From Roseovarius sp. W115 (GTDB lineage: Bacteria; Pseudomonadota; Alphaproteobacteria; Rhodobacterales; Rhodobacteraceae), in the NCBI RefSeq assembly GCF_032842945.2, contig NZ_CP146606.1, positions 2,050,501-2,114,500 of the forward strand: 64,000 bases of DNA. The letters run 5' to 3'. Shown here in pieces: positions 25,521-35,586 of this stretch (position 1 is its first letter; each line of letters opens with the position of its first letter). The notes below the pieces were generated by a model. That model did not search any database and had not been told where the DNA came from. It was given only the letters and a program-made list of their open reading frames with translations. The translations under genes were made by a program, and so were the position numbers.

Positions 25521-26084
25521 TTAGGCGTGGCCGGCTTCGGATGAGAGCGTGACTGAGCTGACGCCAAGCTTGTTAAGGGCCGCTTCCCACTTGCAGTCGT
25601 CTTGTGGCCCAAAAACCAAATCCGGGTCCGCCTCGACGGTCAGCCAAGCGTTTTGGGAGATTTCCGCCTCAAGTTGCCCCGGTCCCCAACCGGCATAACC
25701 CAGCGCCACAAGGCTCTGTTTTGGGCCCTGGCCGCTGGCGATATCCTCCAGGATATCAAGTGTCGCGGTCATGCCAAAGGCGTCGTTCACTTCCAGCGTT
25801 GATATGGAAGAATGATGCGCGCCATCATGTAAAACAAAGCCCCGGCCATTTTCGACCGGGCCACCGAAATGGACTGGCAGGTCTGTCGATTCGTCTTCGT
25901 GCGAAATGTCCAATTGGTCCAGCAATGCATGAAGGCTCAGCCCGTCTGCAGGTTTGTTGACAATAAGGCCCATGGCTCCTTCGCCAGAATAAGCGCACAT
26001 GAAGACCACGGATTGCGCAAATCTGGGGTCGCTCATGGCGGGCATGGCGATCAGCAGTTTTCCGGTCAGATCAATTTCTCGCAC
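25521..26084 (-). CDS. YqgE/AlgH family protein
   Basis: Cytoplasmic protein of the UPF0301 family; AlgH has been linked to alginate and virulence regulation in Pseudomonas, but the biochemical role is unknown. 187 residues with the typical LTGKLLIAMPAMSDPRF start, GAMGLIVNKP, and FGGPVENGRGFVLH motifs. GTG 26084 is chosen because the family starts there and an AGAGG precedes it; the in-frame extension to 26159 has no similarity. Confidence 0.9.
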   Translation of the reverse strand: MREIDLTGKLLIAMPAMSDPRFAQSVVFMCAYSGEGAMGLIVNKPADGLSLHALLDQLDISHEDESTDLPVHFGGPVENGRGFVLHDGAHHSSISTLEVNDAFGMTATLDILEDIASGQGPKQSLVALGYAGWGPGQLEAEISQNAWLTVEADPDLVFGPQDDCKWEAALNKLGVSSVTLSSEAGHA

Positions 26085-26207
26085 GTGGGGCCTCTGAGTC
26101 TCACGTCTCCATGATGGGGGGCGTAATCGCCCGGTGCAAGCGTGCTCTCTTGGCATCACGACAAAATCTCGCTTGAATGTGAGTTGGACTTTATCGGCGG
26201 AATGGGC

Positions 26208-27035
26208 ATGTCGTACCCTATGAAAATGATTCCGACTTTCCTGGCAGCGGCTGGTCTGGCCATATTGGGCTCGCTCTCAGAGGCGCAGTCCTTTGACGTG
26301 GACGACGTTGTGAAAGCACACGTGATCCCCGGTTGGCGGGGATCGGATGGTCGCCATGTTGCGGCGCTGCACCTTGAGTTGGGTGACGGGTGGAAAACCT
26401 ATTGGCGCGCGCCGGGGGATGCAGGCATTCCACCACGGTTCAATTGGGCTGGCTCGCGTAACGTGTCGGAGGTCAAAGTGGACTGGCCGATGCCCAAGCA
26501 AATTCCGCAAGGGCGCTACATGACCATTGGCTATGACAGCTCGGTCACGTTACCGCTGCATGTCGCGCCCAAAGCGGCGGGACAGGCCATGCAGTTGAAG
26601 GGCGAGATTGAGCTGGGCGTGTGTCGCGAGGTGTGTATCCCGGTCAAGGTGTCCGTGGCACAGGATTTGCCGAACGCTAAGGGCAAACGTGATCCTGCAA
26701 TTGTCGCCTCACTGGCCGCGCGGCCATATTCGGCCTCCGAGGCGGGTGTCTCACATGTGGCGTGCCGCATGTCTCCAATGGAGGGTGGCCTGAAACTTTC
26801 TGCGGTGATCACGATGCCAAAGCTGGGCGCGCGCGAGGTAACAGTGTTTGAGGTTGGGGACCCCAAGATCTGGGTGGCTCCAAGCAAATCAGAGCGTCAA
26901 GGCAGCAAAATCGTGGCTCAAACAGAGATGCAGCATGTGTCGGGGCGCTCCTTTGCTCTGAAACGCCCGGATGTCCGCATCACGGTTCTGGGTCAGGGGC
27001 GTGCTGTGGAAATTCAGGGCTGTCCTGCGGGCTGA
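26208..27035 (+). CDS. periplasmic DsbD N-terminal-domain-like protein
   Basis: 275-residue protein with a signal peptide (MKMIPTFLAAAGLAILGSLSEAQS) and an ig-like domain of the DsbD/ScsB-alpha family: DGWKTYWRAPGDAGIPPRF and the redox pair ELGVCREVCIPV (CxxxC). Predicted to accept electrons from a membrane partner and reduce periplasmic disulfides, perhaps in metal tolerance. No transmembrane DsbD/CcdA part is encoded next to it. Start ATG 26208 with GGCGGA upstream; 26202 and 26220 are alternatives. Its 3' end overlaps the convergent RND gene by 22 bp. Confidence 0.8.
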   Translation: MSYPMKMIPTFLAAAGLAILGSLSEAQSFDVDDVVKAHVIPGWRGSDGRHVAALHLELGDGWKTYWRAPGDAGIPPRFNWAGSRNVSEVKVDWPMPKQIPQGRYMTIGYDSSVTLPLHVAPKAAGQAMQLKGEIELGVCREVCIPVKVSVAQDLPNAKGKRDPAIVASLAARPYSASEAGVSHVACRMSPMEGGLKLSAVITMPKLGAREVTVFEVGDPKIWVAPSKSERQGSKIVAQTEMQHVSGRSFALKRPDVRITVLGQGRAVEIQGCPAG

Positions 27036-30000
27036 GCGCGGTGACGCAGCAGAGCTGTGATTAAGTAGCACAAAACAATCAATACACTGAGACCAATCAC
27101 GAAGACGGCTAAGGCGATTGGCATCTGAGCGCTGTCGCTTGCGTTGGGTGCGATGGCCGACAGAAATCCCGGCAAACGTCCCTCGACCGCTGTCCAGCCG
27201 AGCGTCAGCGCCATCCATGTGAATGACAGAACCACTCCTGCGCCCAATGTGATTTGCAACCCACCCTGACGGGTTTGCAGACCACGCCGCAGGGACCGTG
27301 TGTAGTGATGCACATCATTCTGGATGGCCATGATCGCAGGCACCAGGATCAGGACAAGAACCATGCCAAAGCCCAGCCCGTAGACCAGCGTGATCACCGC
27401 AGGCTTGATGAATTGCGCTTGGGTGGATTGTTCAAAAAGCAGCGGCGTAAGACCCAGTACCGTTGTGAGTGTGGTCAAAAGAACCGGTCGCAATCGGTCG
27501 GCAGCGCCTTCAATGATGGCCGGTACGATGGCGCGGTCGCGACGGTAGTCATCAATGGTGGTCACCAGAACGATGGAATCGTTGATGATGATGCCGATCA
27601 TGCCCAAAAGGCCGATCACGCTGAAGAGGCTGAAGGGGATGTCCCAGTAGGCATGGCCCCATATCGCGCCAACAAGGCCAAAGGGGATCACCGCCATGAC
27701 GACGATAGGTCGCGTCCAACTGGCAAAGACCCATGCCAGTACGAGGTAGATCCCTGCCAATGTCAGGATCAGGCCCACGCGGGTGTCTTGCAGGAATTCG
27801 TTTTCCTGCTCTGACAGTCCACCCAGACGCCATTCGACCTGATAGGTGCTCGCGATATCTGGCAGGACTTCTTCCCTGAGCGCATCCGTGACAGCCTGAG
27901 CGCGTGCCGGGTCATCTTCGGCGATATCGCCGGTGACATTGACCAGACGGATGCCGTTTTCGCGGCGAATGGTGGAAAAGCCGATGCTTTGCTGGACGCT
28001 GACAATATCGGCCAGAGGGACATATGCGCCCGAAGGTGCGCGGATCTGCATGGCTTCCAGGAAATCGGCTGAGATTTCATCTTCGGGCAGTTCTACGCGT
28101 ATTTCCGCGCTGCGCGGACCAAGCGGATAGGTGGCGGCCTCAATGCCACTCAAGCGATGGCGAACAACGCGCCCCATCGTGTCTGTTGTGAACCCAAGCG
28201 CTTGGCCCTGTGCCGTGAGTTCCAGAACAAGCTCTTGCTTGTCAAAGGCAAGGTTGTCCTGCACAGCCGAAACCTCGGGGAAGCGCAGGAGCGCCTCTTT
28301 CAGAGCCTCGGAAGCGGCCTTTAAAGTGCCGGCAGACGCACCAAAGAACTCGACATCAAGTGCGTCACCCCCGGGGCCCGCGCGCCAGCCTCGAAAACTC
28401 AGCTCTTCGACAAGCGGGTGGCGATTGACGCGTTCCTGTAGTTCACCGACGAAGGCAAAGCTGGAATAGGGGCGCAGATCGGGGTCTATAAGTTCAATCG
28501 AAATGCCGCCCAATTGGTCCGGCTCTTTCGTGTCGGCCCCAGCGAGGCCAAAACCGGCATTGCCACCGATCTCGGCCAGAACGAAATCAATCGGATTGGC
28601 GCCGTAGCGGGTCTCATACTCTTGGCCCAGTTCCTCGGTGGCGCGTTGCAATTCACGCATCATCTCAAGCGTGTCGTTGCGCGTGGCACCGGGTGCCATC
28701 ATGAAATTACCGGTGACACTGCCGCGTTCAGGGGCGTTGAAGAACCGCCATTGCACATCGCCTTTGATGAAAAGGGCGGCTTGTGCGGCCAGCAGCACGA
28801 CGATGAAAGCAAAGACTGGATAGCGCGCCTTGATCACAAGCGCCATGAGCGGGCGGAACAGCGTCTCACGCACCCACGTAAAGCCTCGATTGACCATGCG
28901 GCTGGGCCAGTCGTACCAGCGCTCGCGCTCTGATTGGGTCAGCGCATGGGCCATATGGTTGGGCAGGATGAGAAAGCACTCGATCAGCGATGCGATGAGA
29001 ACGGCGATGACCGTGAAGGGGATGGCGTAGATGAGGTTGCCAAACTGTCCGCCGATGGCCACGAGGCCGAAAAAAGCGATCAATGTGGTCAGTGTGGCGC
29101 AAAACACCGGAAGTGCCATGCGGCGTGCAGCACGTTCCGCGGCCTGCACGGGGGTCTCACCAAGTTTTCGCACACGCGCGTCGGCGTGTTCGCCGACGAC
29201 GATGGCATCATCCACAACAATGCCAAGCGTGATGATAAGCGCAAAAAGCGAGACCATGTTGATGGTCAGACCCCCTAGATACATCAACGCAATCGTCGTC
29301 AGCATTGCCACGGGGATACCTGCCGCGACCCAAAACGCTGTGCGGGCGTTGAGAAAAAGGAACAGGAGCCCGATGACCAGAGCCAGACCTGTCAGACCGT
29401 TGTCGAGAAGCGTTTGCAGGCGGGCGGAAATAGCCTCGGATCTTGTGCGGATCAGAAAAACCTCGACACCTTCTGGCAGAGTGGATTGCATCGTCTGTGC
29501 AATCTCTTCAACCTGCGCCTGGACGGCGATGGCATCCCCTTCGGCGGAGCGATCTACGCGCACGGAAATGGCGGGTTTTTCATCAACAAAATAAGAGCGA
29601 ACGCGGTCAATGCCTTTACTGCGCACAGAGGCGACATCTCCAATCCTGAGCTTGGTGCCATCGAGGTTGGAGCGCAGGACAATGTCCTCGATATCCCGCA
29701 CATCACGTTTTTCAACGCCCACCCGAATGCGCGTGTCGCCGCCGCTGACATCTCCGGCGGGGTCTGCCTCGACCTCCTGATCAATGGCCTCGGCGATTTC
29801 GGCCATGGTGATGTCAAAAGCCAGAAGATTCGTGGTGGGTATTTCGACGATGGTGCGTGGGTCGGCGATACCGCGAATTGTAGTGCGGGTGACGCCTTCA
29901 TCATAGAGCCGCAGGACAAGTTCGTCGGCGTATTGCCCAATTTGTGTGACGTCGACAGGGCCGGAAATGACCACATCGGTCACCCGGTCGCGCCAGACAC

Positions 30001-30415
30001 CGCGTGTCACCGTTGGCTCTTCGGCATCCTCGGGCAGGTCGGTGATGGTATCAACCGCGCTTTCCACGTCGGCAGCAGCGCGAGACATGTCCCAACCGGG
30101 TTCGAATTCCAGGACAATACTGGCGTTTTCCTCGGTACTTGTGGCCGCGCTTTCAATGACGCCTTCCACGGCCAATAGCGTGGGTTCGAGAAGCTGGACC
30201 ACGGCGCTGTCCATGTCCTCGGCGCTGGCGCGGTCCCAGATCACGGATACTGTGACATTGTCGATGATCACATCCGGAAAGAACTGCGCCTTCATCCGGG
30301 GGGCCGCAGCAAGCCCCAGGATGATCAGCAGCACCATCAATAAATTGGCGGCGGTACGATGACGGGTGAAATACGAAATCACGCCGCCTGCGCGGTCGGG
30401 CAAGTCGCGCATCAC
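27014..30415 (-). CDS. RND efflux pump permease (AcrB/MexB-like superfamily)
   Basis: Proton-driven inner-membrane pump component, 1133 residues, with a first helix at about 18-38, a large periplasmic loop, the GIVVDDAIVVGE motif in helix 4 that carries the proton-relay aspartates, and a repeat of this architecture in the second half. The N-terminal FFPDVIIDNVTVSVIWDRASAEDMD pattern is typical of the family group that includes uncharacterised roseobacter pumps. Pairs with the adaptor gene immediately upstream (3 bp gap). No outer-membrane TolC gene is nearby. Substrate unknown. Confidence 0.92.
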   Translation of the reverse strand: MMRDLPDRAGGVISYFTRHRTAANLLMVLLIILGLAAAPRMKAQFFPDVIIDNVTVSVIWDRASAEDMDSAVVQLLEPTLLAVEGVIESAATSTEENASIVLEFEPGWDMSRAAADVESAVDTITDLPEDAEEPTVTRGVWRDRVTDVVISGPVDVTQIGQYADELVLRLYDEGVTRTTIRGIADPRTIVEIPTTNLLAFDITMAEIAEAIDQEVEADPAGDVSGGDTRIRVGVEKRDVRDIEDIVLRSNLDGTKLRIGDVASVRSKGIDRVRSYFVDEKPAISVRVDRSAEGDAIAVQAQVEEIAQTMQSTLPEGVEVFLIRTRSEAISARLQTLLDNGLTGLALVIGLLFLFLNARTAFWVAAGIPVAMLTTIALMYLGGLTINMVSLFALIITLGIVVDDAIVVGEHADARVRKLGETPVQAAERAARRMALPVFCATLTTLIAFFGLVAIGGQFGNLIYAIPFTVIAVLIASLIECFLILPNHMAHALTQSERERWYDWPSRMVNRGFTWVRETLFRPLMALVIKARYPVFAFIVVLLAAQAALFIKGDVQWRFFNAPERGSVTGNFMMAPGATRNDTLEMMRELQRATEELGQEYETRYGANPIDFVLAEIGGNAGFGLAGADTKEPDQLGGISIELIDPDLRPYSSFAFVGELQERVNRHPLVEELSFRGWRAGPGGDALDVEFFGASAGTLKAASEALKEALLRFPEVSAVQDNLAFDKQELVLELTAQGQALGFTTDTMGRVVRHRLSGIEAATYPLGPRSAEIRVELPEDEISADFLEAMQIRAPSGAYVPLADIVSVQQSIGFSTIRRENGIRLVNVTGDIAEDDPARAQAVTDALREEVLPDIASTYQVEWRLGGLSEQENEFLQDTRVGLILTLAGIYLVLAWVFASWTRPIVVMAVIPFGLVGAIWGHAYWDIPFSLFSVIGLLGMIGIIINDSIVLVTTIDDYRRDRAIVPAIIEGAADRLRPVLLTTLTTVLGLTPLLFEQSTQAQFIKPAVITLVYGLGFGMVLVLILVPAIMAIQNDVHHYTRSLRRGLQTRQGGLQITLGAGVVLSFTWMALTLGWTAVEGRLPGFLSAIAPNASDSAQMPIALAVFVIGLSVLIVLCYLITALLRHRAQPAGQP

Positions 30416-30418
30416 GAC

Positions 30419-31879
30419 CTAGCCGCCCATCCGGCGTTCAAGCCGTTCGACCACACGTGCAGGCACACGGGGTTGGGTCAGCTGTTCTTGCAGTCGCTGT
30501 TTGACGGCCTCGGGCATGTCGGTATTGGATTGAACGAAGTTTTGAAGCCGCGCGCGATGTTCGTCACTTATCTCCAAGAAACTTGCAGTGGCTTGCTCGT
30601 TCTCATCTGCGAGGGGTTCAATGACTCGGACCTTTAGACCTGGACCAAGAAGAGGCGTGCGCTGGGCCACAATTCTTTGCCCTTCCAGCCCGTTGCCGCG
30701 TACGAGAACTTCATTGCCCTGGCGGCGTAGCAGTGTCACGACACGCGTCTCAAGTCGGTCTTCTGCCCCGACAATCAGCACCCGCCCGTCTGCCCCAAGT
30801 GCTGTTGCGGGCAGGCGCACGACGTTCTCCAGCGGTGGTTCGGTGATTTCCACAGTGACAAAATCGCCAGGTTTAAAGCCAACAGCGCTGTCTAACTGAG
30901 CAAAGACCAGGCGACCGGTTTGCCCGTCTTCGACCGATCCGCTGTCACGTGTGATGCGTCCGGTGCTTTCGATTTCAACACCAAACACGTCAAGACGCGC
31001 TGTAATCGGCGTTTGGGTAATGCGACCGGTTGCGTCCAACAGGCGCGTATGCTGCGAAGTGGACAGCCGAAACGCCACGTCCAGACGCGCGCTGTCAACA
31101 AGATCGGCCAGCTTTTCGTTCGCTGAGACAAACCGGCCCTCGACAACTGAGACATCTCCCAGCGTGCCGGAAAACCCTGCGACGATGCGTGTGTCCTCGA
31201 ACCGCTTTTTGGCTTCTGCCAAGGCGATCCGAGACCGGGCGAGTTGTGTTTGAGCCTGATCCACGCGCGCCTCGGCCACAGCAAGGGCTTGTCGGCGCGA
31301 CAGAACCGTCTGATCGGCTTGCGCCATTTCCAGTTCTGCCTGTTCCACCGTTGCGGTCGTGCCAACGCCCCGCTCTTGCAGGTCCAACTGGCGGGTCAAA
31401 GCTTTGTCGCGCAGTTTGGCCTGCGCGCGGGCGGCATTCAGATCATCCTGTGCAAGGAACAGCCCGCGCTCTGCTTCGCGCTCTTCGGCTTCGGCATCGG
31501 TGACATCGCTTTGTGCCCGATCCAGAGCAAATTGCGCGTCTGCCGGATCAATCCGCGCCAGAAGCTGGCCTTCCTCAACACGCCCGCCGTCTTCGAAATC
31601 CAGGGCCAGCTCGACCAGTGTGCCGCCCGTCCGTGCACGGATTTCCAGCGTGCGCCGGCTGATCACTTCACCAAAAGCCACTAGTGTTGGCGTTTCGGTG
31701 GCCAGTCTCCCCTCGACCGTGTTTACAACAAAGACCCGTTCACTGCGTGGTGCGCTAGGCGCCTCAGCGGCGATGCGTTCCTGAATGGCGGAATACACGA
31801 TCTGCCCGGCATAGACGAACAGGCCCAATGTCAGAGACAACAGGAACAGTCCGGTCAGGCTGGTGCGTAAGAACCGCAT
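30419..31879 (-). CDS. RND efflux periplasmic adaptor (membrane fusion protein)
   Basis: 486-residue adaptor linking the permease to an outer-membrane channel. N-terminal membrane anchor (residues 4-28), biotinyl-lipoyl half GGTLVELALDFEDGGRVEEGQLLARID, a long alpha-hairpin rich in Ala, Glu, Arg and Gln (about 105-215), then the returning lipoyl and beta-barrel parts. ATG 31879 with AAAGG upstream preferred to GTG 31903. First gene of the two-gene efflux operon; no regulator adjacent. Confidence 0.9.
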   Translation of the reverse strand: MRFLRTSLTGLFLLSLTLGLFVYAGQIVYSAIQERIAAEAPSAPRSERVFVVNTVEGRLATETPTLVAFGEVISRRTLEIRARTGGTLVELALDFEDGGRVEEGQLLARIDPADAQFALDRAQSDVTDAEAEEREAERGLFLAQDDLNAARAQAKLRDKALTRQLDLQERGVGTTATVEQAELEMAQADQTVLSRRQALAVAEARVDQAQTQLARSRIALAEAKKRFEDTRIVAGFSGTLGDVSVVEGRFVSANEKLADLVDSARLDVAFRLSTSQHTRLLDATGRITQTPITARLDVFGVEIESTGRITRDSGSVEDGQTGRLVFAQLDSAVGFKPGDFVTVEITEPPLENVVRLPATALGADGRVLIVGAEDRLETRVVTLLRRQGNEVLVRGNGLEGQRIVAQRTPLLGPGLKVRVIEPLADENEQATASFLEISDEHRARLQNFVQSNTDMPEAVKQRLQEQLTQPRVPARVVERLERRMGG

Positions 31880-31973
31880 TGGCAAAGACCTTTTGAGGCG
31901 CACGACGGCAATCGTTTCTACTCAAGAATATAAGAAAAACCACGACTGTTTCGAGGTTTAACGCACGAGCTTG

Positions 31974-32516
31974 TTATTTCCGACGCAAATGTTCGTCCAA
32001 TCGAGGCATGATTTCCACGAAATTGCAGGGCCGGTGGCGGTAATCAAACTGATATTGCAGGATTTCATCCCATGCGTCCTTGCAGGCACCGGGGCTTCCG
32101 GGCAGGGCAAAAAGATATGTACCGCCCGCAACACCGCCTGTGGCGCGGGATTGCACGGCGCTGGTGCCAATTTTTTGCATGGAAACGATGGTAAAGACCG
32201 TGCCGAATGCGTCGATTTCCTTTTCATAGACATCTCTGTGGGCCTCAACGGTCACATCGCGACCCGTCAGGCCGGTGCCACCTGTCGAGAGCACGACATC
32301 CACGGTTTCATCCTCGATCCAGGTGCGTAGTTGCGCGGCAATCTGGTCGCGTTCATCTTTCACGATCCGCCGTTCCGCGAGGTGATGCCCGGCAGCGGTG
32401 ATCCGCTCTGCCAGCACATCGCCGGATTTGTCCTGTGAGGAATCGCGCGTGTCGGAGACGGTCAAAAGGGCAATGCGGACCTGGATGAAGTCCTTGGTGT
32501 CGGTGTTTTGGGACAT
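31974..32516 (-). CDS. moaB: molybdenum cofactor biosynthesis protein MoaB
   Basis: 180-residue MoaB/MogA-fold protein, predicted to adenylate molybdopterin or assist molybdate insertion. Contains LLTVSDTRD near the start, STGGTGLTGRDVTVEA, and LPGSPGACKDAWDEIL. Follows the phosphoesterase gene after 21 bp on the same strand. Confidence 0.93.
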   Translation of the reverse strand: MSQNTDTKDFIQVRIALLTVSDTRDSSQDKSGDVLAERITAAGHHLAERRIVKDERDQIAAQLRTWIEDETVDVVLSTGGTGLTGRDVTVEAHRDVYEKEIDAFGTVFTIVSMQKIGTSAVQSRATGGVAGGTYLFALPGSPGACKDAWDEILQYQFDYRHRPCNFVEIMPRLDEHLRRK

Positions 32517-32537
32517 GGCGGCCTGTAAATTGTGTGA

Positions 32538-33131
32538 TCAGATATCGAACCAATTGGGGCGTGGCCCGAGATTGACAATACGCGTTGCGCCAATCTGTCC
32601 GGTCTGGCCCCAGCTGTCGTGGATATGACCGCAAACGGCCAGTTTGGGCTGAACGCGGGTGATGGCATCGCGGATCGCGGTGGAGCCGACTGACATGCCA
32701 GCGGAGGTCAGGTCAGCCACGCCTTTGGGCGGGGAATGCAGGATGAAAACATCAGCGGCATCGCAGGCGTCCAGCAAAACGCCTGCCGCAGCTTCGCTCA
32801 GGTCGCAAGACCAGTCGCCAAAGGGTGTCGGTGGCACACCGTAGCCGAGGCCGAAGAAGGTCACCCCATCGACGGTGTATTCAGTTCCGTGCAGCACCTC
32901 AGCGGTCACTGGCGCGGCGGCGCGCAATTCTTCGACACTCTCGGCATTGCCGGGGACCAGGATCATAGGGGCAGCCATGTCGCTGAGCATGTCCATTGCC
33001 TCATTCAAGCCTTTGCGATGATTGCAAAAATCACCTGCGCCAATCACCAGATCAGCCTTCGCGCTGGCCTCAACCAACTCTGTGGCTCTGTTGCGGGCCA
33101 TGTGCAAATCAGAGAAGGCCATAATCTTCAT
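32538..33131 (-). CDS. metallophosphoesterase family protein
   Basis: 197-residue calcineurin-like phosphoesterase. Metal motifs in order: SDLHMA (Asp and His ligands), GAGDFCNHR, PGNAE (in place of the usual GNHD), HSPPKG, and CGHIHDSWG. The NAE variant loses the usual catalytic His of GNHD, a known variation in bacterial homologues. Substrate unknown. The ATG overlaps the udg stop (33128-33131). Confidence 0.82.
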   Translation of the reverse strand: MKIMAFSDLHMARNRATELVEASAKADLVIGAGDFCNHRKGLNEAMDMLSDMAAPMILVPGNAESVEELRAAAPVTAEVLHGTEYTVDGVTFFGLGYGVPPTPFGDWSCDLSEAAAGVLLDACDAADVFILHSPPKGVADLTSAGMSVGSTAIRDAITRVQPKLAVCGHIHDSWGQTGQIGATRIVNLGPRPNWFDI

Positions 33132-33901
33132 GTGCCTGACTCCAGCCGCGCTTTCAGTTCCAGCAGATCAGCCCAGGCTTCTCGCTTGGCCGCCGGGTTG
33201 CGCAAGAGATAAGCGGGGTGGAACACTGGTAGCGCAGGCTTGCCATAGGCCTCCGCCCAGGTGCCGCGCAGGCGGGTGATGCCGCGTCGGCCAAGGCCTG
33301 CGTCACAGCTGATATTCCCCACAAGAACAACAACATCAGGGTCCACGAGATCCACATGACGCTGCATGAAGGGACGCATCATGGCGATTTCTTCGGGTTT
33401 CGGGTCGCGGTTTTGCGGTGGGCGCCAGGGGAGGACATTGGTGATGTAAACCCCCGCTTCGGGTGTGTCCGATTGTCGATCCATGTCGATGGCCGCGAGC
33501 ATTTTGTCCAGAAGCTGCCCGGCGCGGCCGACAAAGGGTTTGCCCTGCTGGTCTTCATCACGCCCCGGAGCTTCGCCGATGAACATGACGCGTGCACTTG
33601 GGTGGCCGTCAGAGAAGACGAGGTTCCGAGCACCTCGTTTGAGGTCGCAATGGTCATAGGCACCGAGCGCGGCTTGCAGTTGGGGCAGGTCTTGTGCATT
33701 CGCCGCGGCGGTGCGTGCATCGCCGATGGGATCTGTATCTGCCGAAGCCGTTGCGGTGGGTACGGGAGCTGCACTCTTGGGTTTTTCGATCCGGTCTGGC
33801 ACGGCATAGCGGTCCACGGGGGCATCGCCGATGGCCTCGGTTGCGCCGAGATCAATCTGCCATTCAAGCTGGGCCAGTGCGGTGTGAGCATCCGATTCCA
33901 T
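33128..33901 (-). CDS. uracil-DNA glycosylase, family 4 type
   Basis: Removes uracil from DNA as first step of base excision repair. 257 residues; the core carries [44 protein letters not shown] and [16 protein letters not shown]. An N-terminal segment of about 85 residues rich in Ala, Pro and Thr precedes the core, as in other alphaproteobacteria. First gene of the udg - phosphoesterase - moaB operon; divergent from pyrB across a region with the second 11-bp repeat block. Confidence 0.9.
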   Translation of the reverse strand: MESDAHTALAQLEWQIDLGATEAIGDAPVDRYAVPDRIEKPKSAAPVPTATASADTDPIGDARTAAANAQDLPQLQAALGAYDHCDLKRGARNLVFSDGHPSARVMFIGEAPGRDEDQQGKPFVGRAGQLLDKMLAAIDMDRQSDTPEAGVYITNVLPWRPPQNRDPKPEEIAMMRPFMQRHVDLVDPDVVVLVGNISCDAGLGRRGITRLRGTWAEAYGKPALPVFHPAYLLRNPAAKREAWADLLELKARLESGT

Positions 33902-33943
33902 GCTCTGACTCTAGGCCGAGTTCGCGACGAGGGAAACGGGCCG

Positions 33944-34006
33944 ATTTGGCATGTCGGTATCACGTCGGTATTGCGTCGGTATCACGTCGGTGCGCGCATC
34001 GGTCTG
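33944..34006 (+). repeat. 11-bp tandem repeat block, copy 2 of 3
   Basis: ATTTGG then TGTCGGTATCA, CGTCGGTATTG, CGTCGGTATCA, CGTCGGTGCGC, GCATCGGTCTG. It occupies most of the space between the divergent udg and pyrB starts, 43 bp from the former and 66 bp before the latter. Confidence 0.9.
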
Positions 34007-34072
34007 TGCGCCCCCTTGCCCTCGGCCCCTGACCACCCTTATAAGCGCAAAAATTCCGGAACGGAGCGCTTG

Positions 34073-35023
34073 ATGGCCTTTTCGCACTCGCACCTTTTGG
34101 GGATCGAACCCCTGTCACCGGAAGATATCAACGCCATTCTCGATCTGGCCGAGCAATATGTGAAGCTCAACCGCCGTGAGGTGAAGCACGGGGATGCGCT
34201 GGCGGGTCTCACGCAGATCAACATGTTCTTTGAAAACTCCACTCGCACCCAGGCGAGTTTCGAGATTGCGGGCAAGCGGCTTGGGGCGGATGTGATGAAC
34301 ATGGCGATGCAGGCCAGTTCGATCAAAAAAGGTGAGACGCTGATTGATACAGCGATGACGCTGAATGCGATGCATCCCGATCTTCTCGTGGTGCGGCATC
34401 CTCAATCAGGCGCGGTGAACCTGCTGGCGCAAAAGGTGAAATGTGCAGTTCTCAATGCCGGTGACGGGCGGCATGAGCATCCTACGCAGGCGCTCTTAGA
34501 TGCGTTAACCATTCGCCGGGCCAAGGGGCGTTTGCACCGGCTCAACATCGCGATTTGCGGGGATATTGCGCATAGCCGTGTGGCGCGGTCGAATATCCTG
34601 CTCTTGGGCAAGATGGAAAACCGGGTGCGGCTGGTGGGGCCATCGACACTGATGCCTTCGGGGATCGGCGAATTCGGCGTTGAGGTTTATGAGTCGATGC
34701 GTGAGGGCCTCAAAGACGTGGACGTGGTCATGATGCTGCGCCTTCAGCGCGAGCGGATGGATGGCGGGTTTATTCCCTCTGAGCGGGAGTACTACCACCG
34801 CTTTGGTTTGGACGCCGAAAAACTGAGCCATGCCAAGCCTGATGCGATTGTCATGCATCCCGGACCGATGAACCGGGGCGTCGAGATTGATGGCGAGATT
34901 GCCGATGACATCAACCGGTCTGTCATTCAGGAACAGGTCGAGATGGGCGTGGCGGTGCGCATGGCGGCGATGGACCTTCTGGCGCGCAACCTGCGGGCGC
35001 GGCCCAAAGAGGTGCTTGCGTGA
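34073..35023 (+). CDS. pyrB: aspartate carbamoyltransferase catalytic subunit
   Basis: Second step of pyrimidine synthesis: carbamoyl phosphate plus aspartate to carbamoylaspartate. 316 residues with the carbamoyl-phosphate motif [27 protein letters not shown], and [13 protein letters not shown]. Start ATG 34073 (GGAG 6 nt upstream); the open frame continues upstream across the divergent udg gene and this is rejected. Stop overlaps the next gene's GTG (GTGA). With the PyrC-like protein downstream it probably forms a class A-type ATCase complex. Confidence 0.95.
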   Translation: MAFSHSHLLGIEPLSPEDINAILDLAEQYVKLNRREVKHGDALAGLTQINMFFENSTRTQASFEIAGKRLGADVMNMAMQASSIKKGETLIDTAMTLNAMHPDLLVVRHPQSGAVNLLAQKVKCAVLNAGDGRHEHPTQALLDALTIRRAKGRLHRLNIAICGDIAHSRVARSNILLLGKMENRVRLVGPSTLMPSGIGEFGVEVYESMREGLKDVDVVMMLRLQRERMDGGFIPSEREYYHRFGLDAEKLSHAKPDAIVMHPGPMNRGVEIDGEIADDINRSVIQEQVEMGVAVRMAAMDLLARNLRARPKEVLA

Positions 35024-35586
35024 CCGAGGCTTTGCAGGTTCGCGAAAATGAGCGCGGCGTCGTGCGGCTGTTCACCGTGGACAAAGACGCCGAGGGCGCC
35101 AAGAAAATATCCATCGAGCCGGATTGGGAGGCGGATGCCGACGATCCCCCCTGGCCGTTGCGGGATGCGTTGGGTGTCACCTATCTGGATTCTGACTTCA
35201 TTGAGCTTTTCGACGTGCGTGATCTCGATGACCTTGGCCTGACGGGCTACATGGTCGAAGGGCTTGGGATTGCCGAAGCGGATGTGGCCCAGCACCGGGC
35301 GCAGCTTGAGGCGATCAAAGGTTTGGTTCTCTTGGTTTATTCCAGTGCGTTGGGCGGATTTGAAACCACCTTGCGGCCCAAATCACCACTGCGCTGGGTG
35401 GGTACCTTCGTTGAAGAGCGTCCTCCTGTGACGTTTGAGCCGATGCCATCCGAGGCTGCGCAAGGCGATATCGCGCCTGAGGAAAAACCGCGCCCCTCTG
35501 ATGCGGCCATGTCCGGCCGTGTGGCCATGGTGGTGCTTTTGGTGCTGTTTGCGCTGACCGCCGTAGTGATTTGGGTGGCGTCATGA
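35020..35586 (+). CDS. hypothetical protein with C-terminal membrane anchor (pyr operon)
   Basis: 188 residues, family not recognised. Acidic N-terminal domain (about 1-120), a Pro/Glu-rich linker, and one hydrophobic helix near the end ([21 protein letters not shown]), so a tail-anchored inner-membrane protein. GTG start overlaps the pyrB stop by four bases and its stop overlaps the next ATG, showing tight coupling inside the pyr operon. Confidence 0.8.
   Translation: MTEALQVRENERGVVRLFTVDKDAEGAKKISIEPDWEADADDPPWPLRDALGVTYLDSDFIELFDVRDLDDLGLTGYMVEGLGIAEADVAQHRAQLEAIKGLVLLVYSSALGGFETTLRPKSPLRWVGTFVEERPPVTFEPMPSEAAQGDIAPEEKPRPSDAAMSGRVAMVVLLVLFALTAVVIWVAS

Noticed and set aside
33356..34072. 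Open frame upstream of and in frame with pyrB
   Set aside because: It runs antisense over udg and the repeat block; pyrB similarity and GGAG ribosome site begin at 34073.
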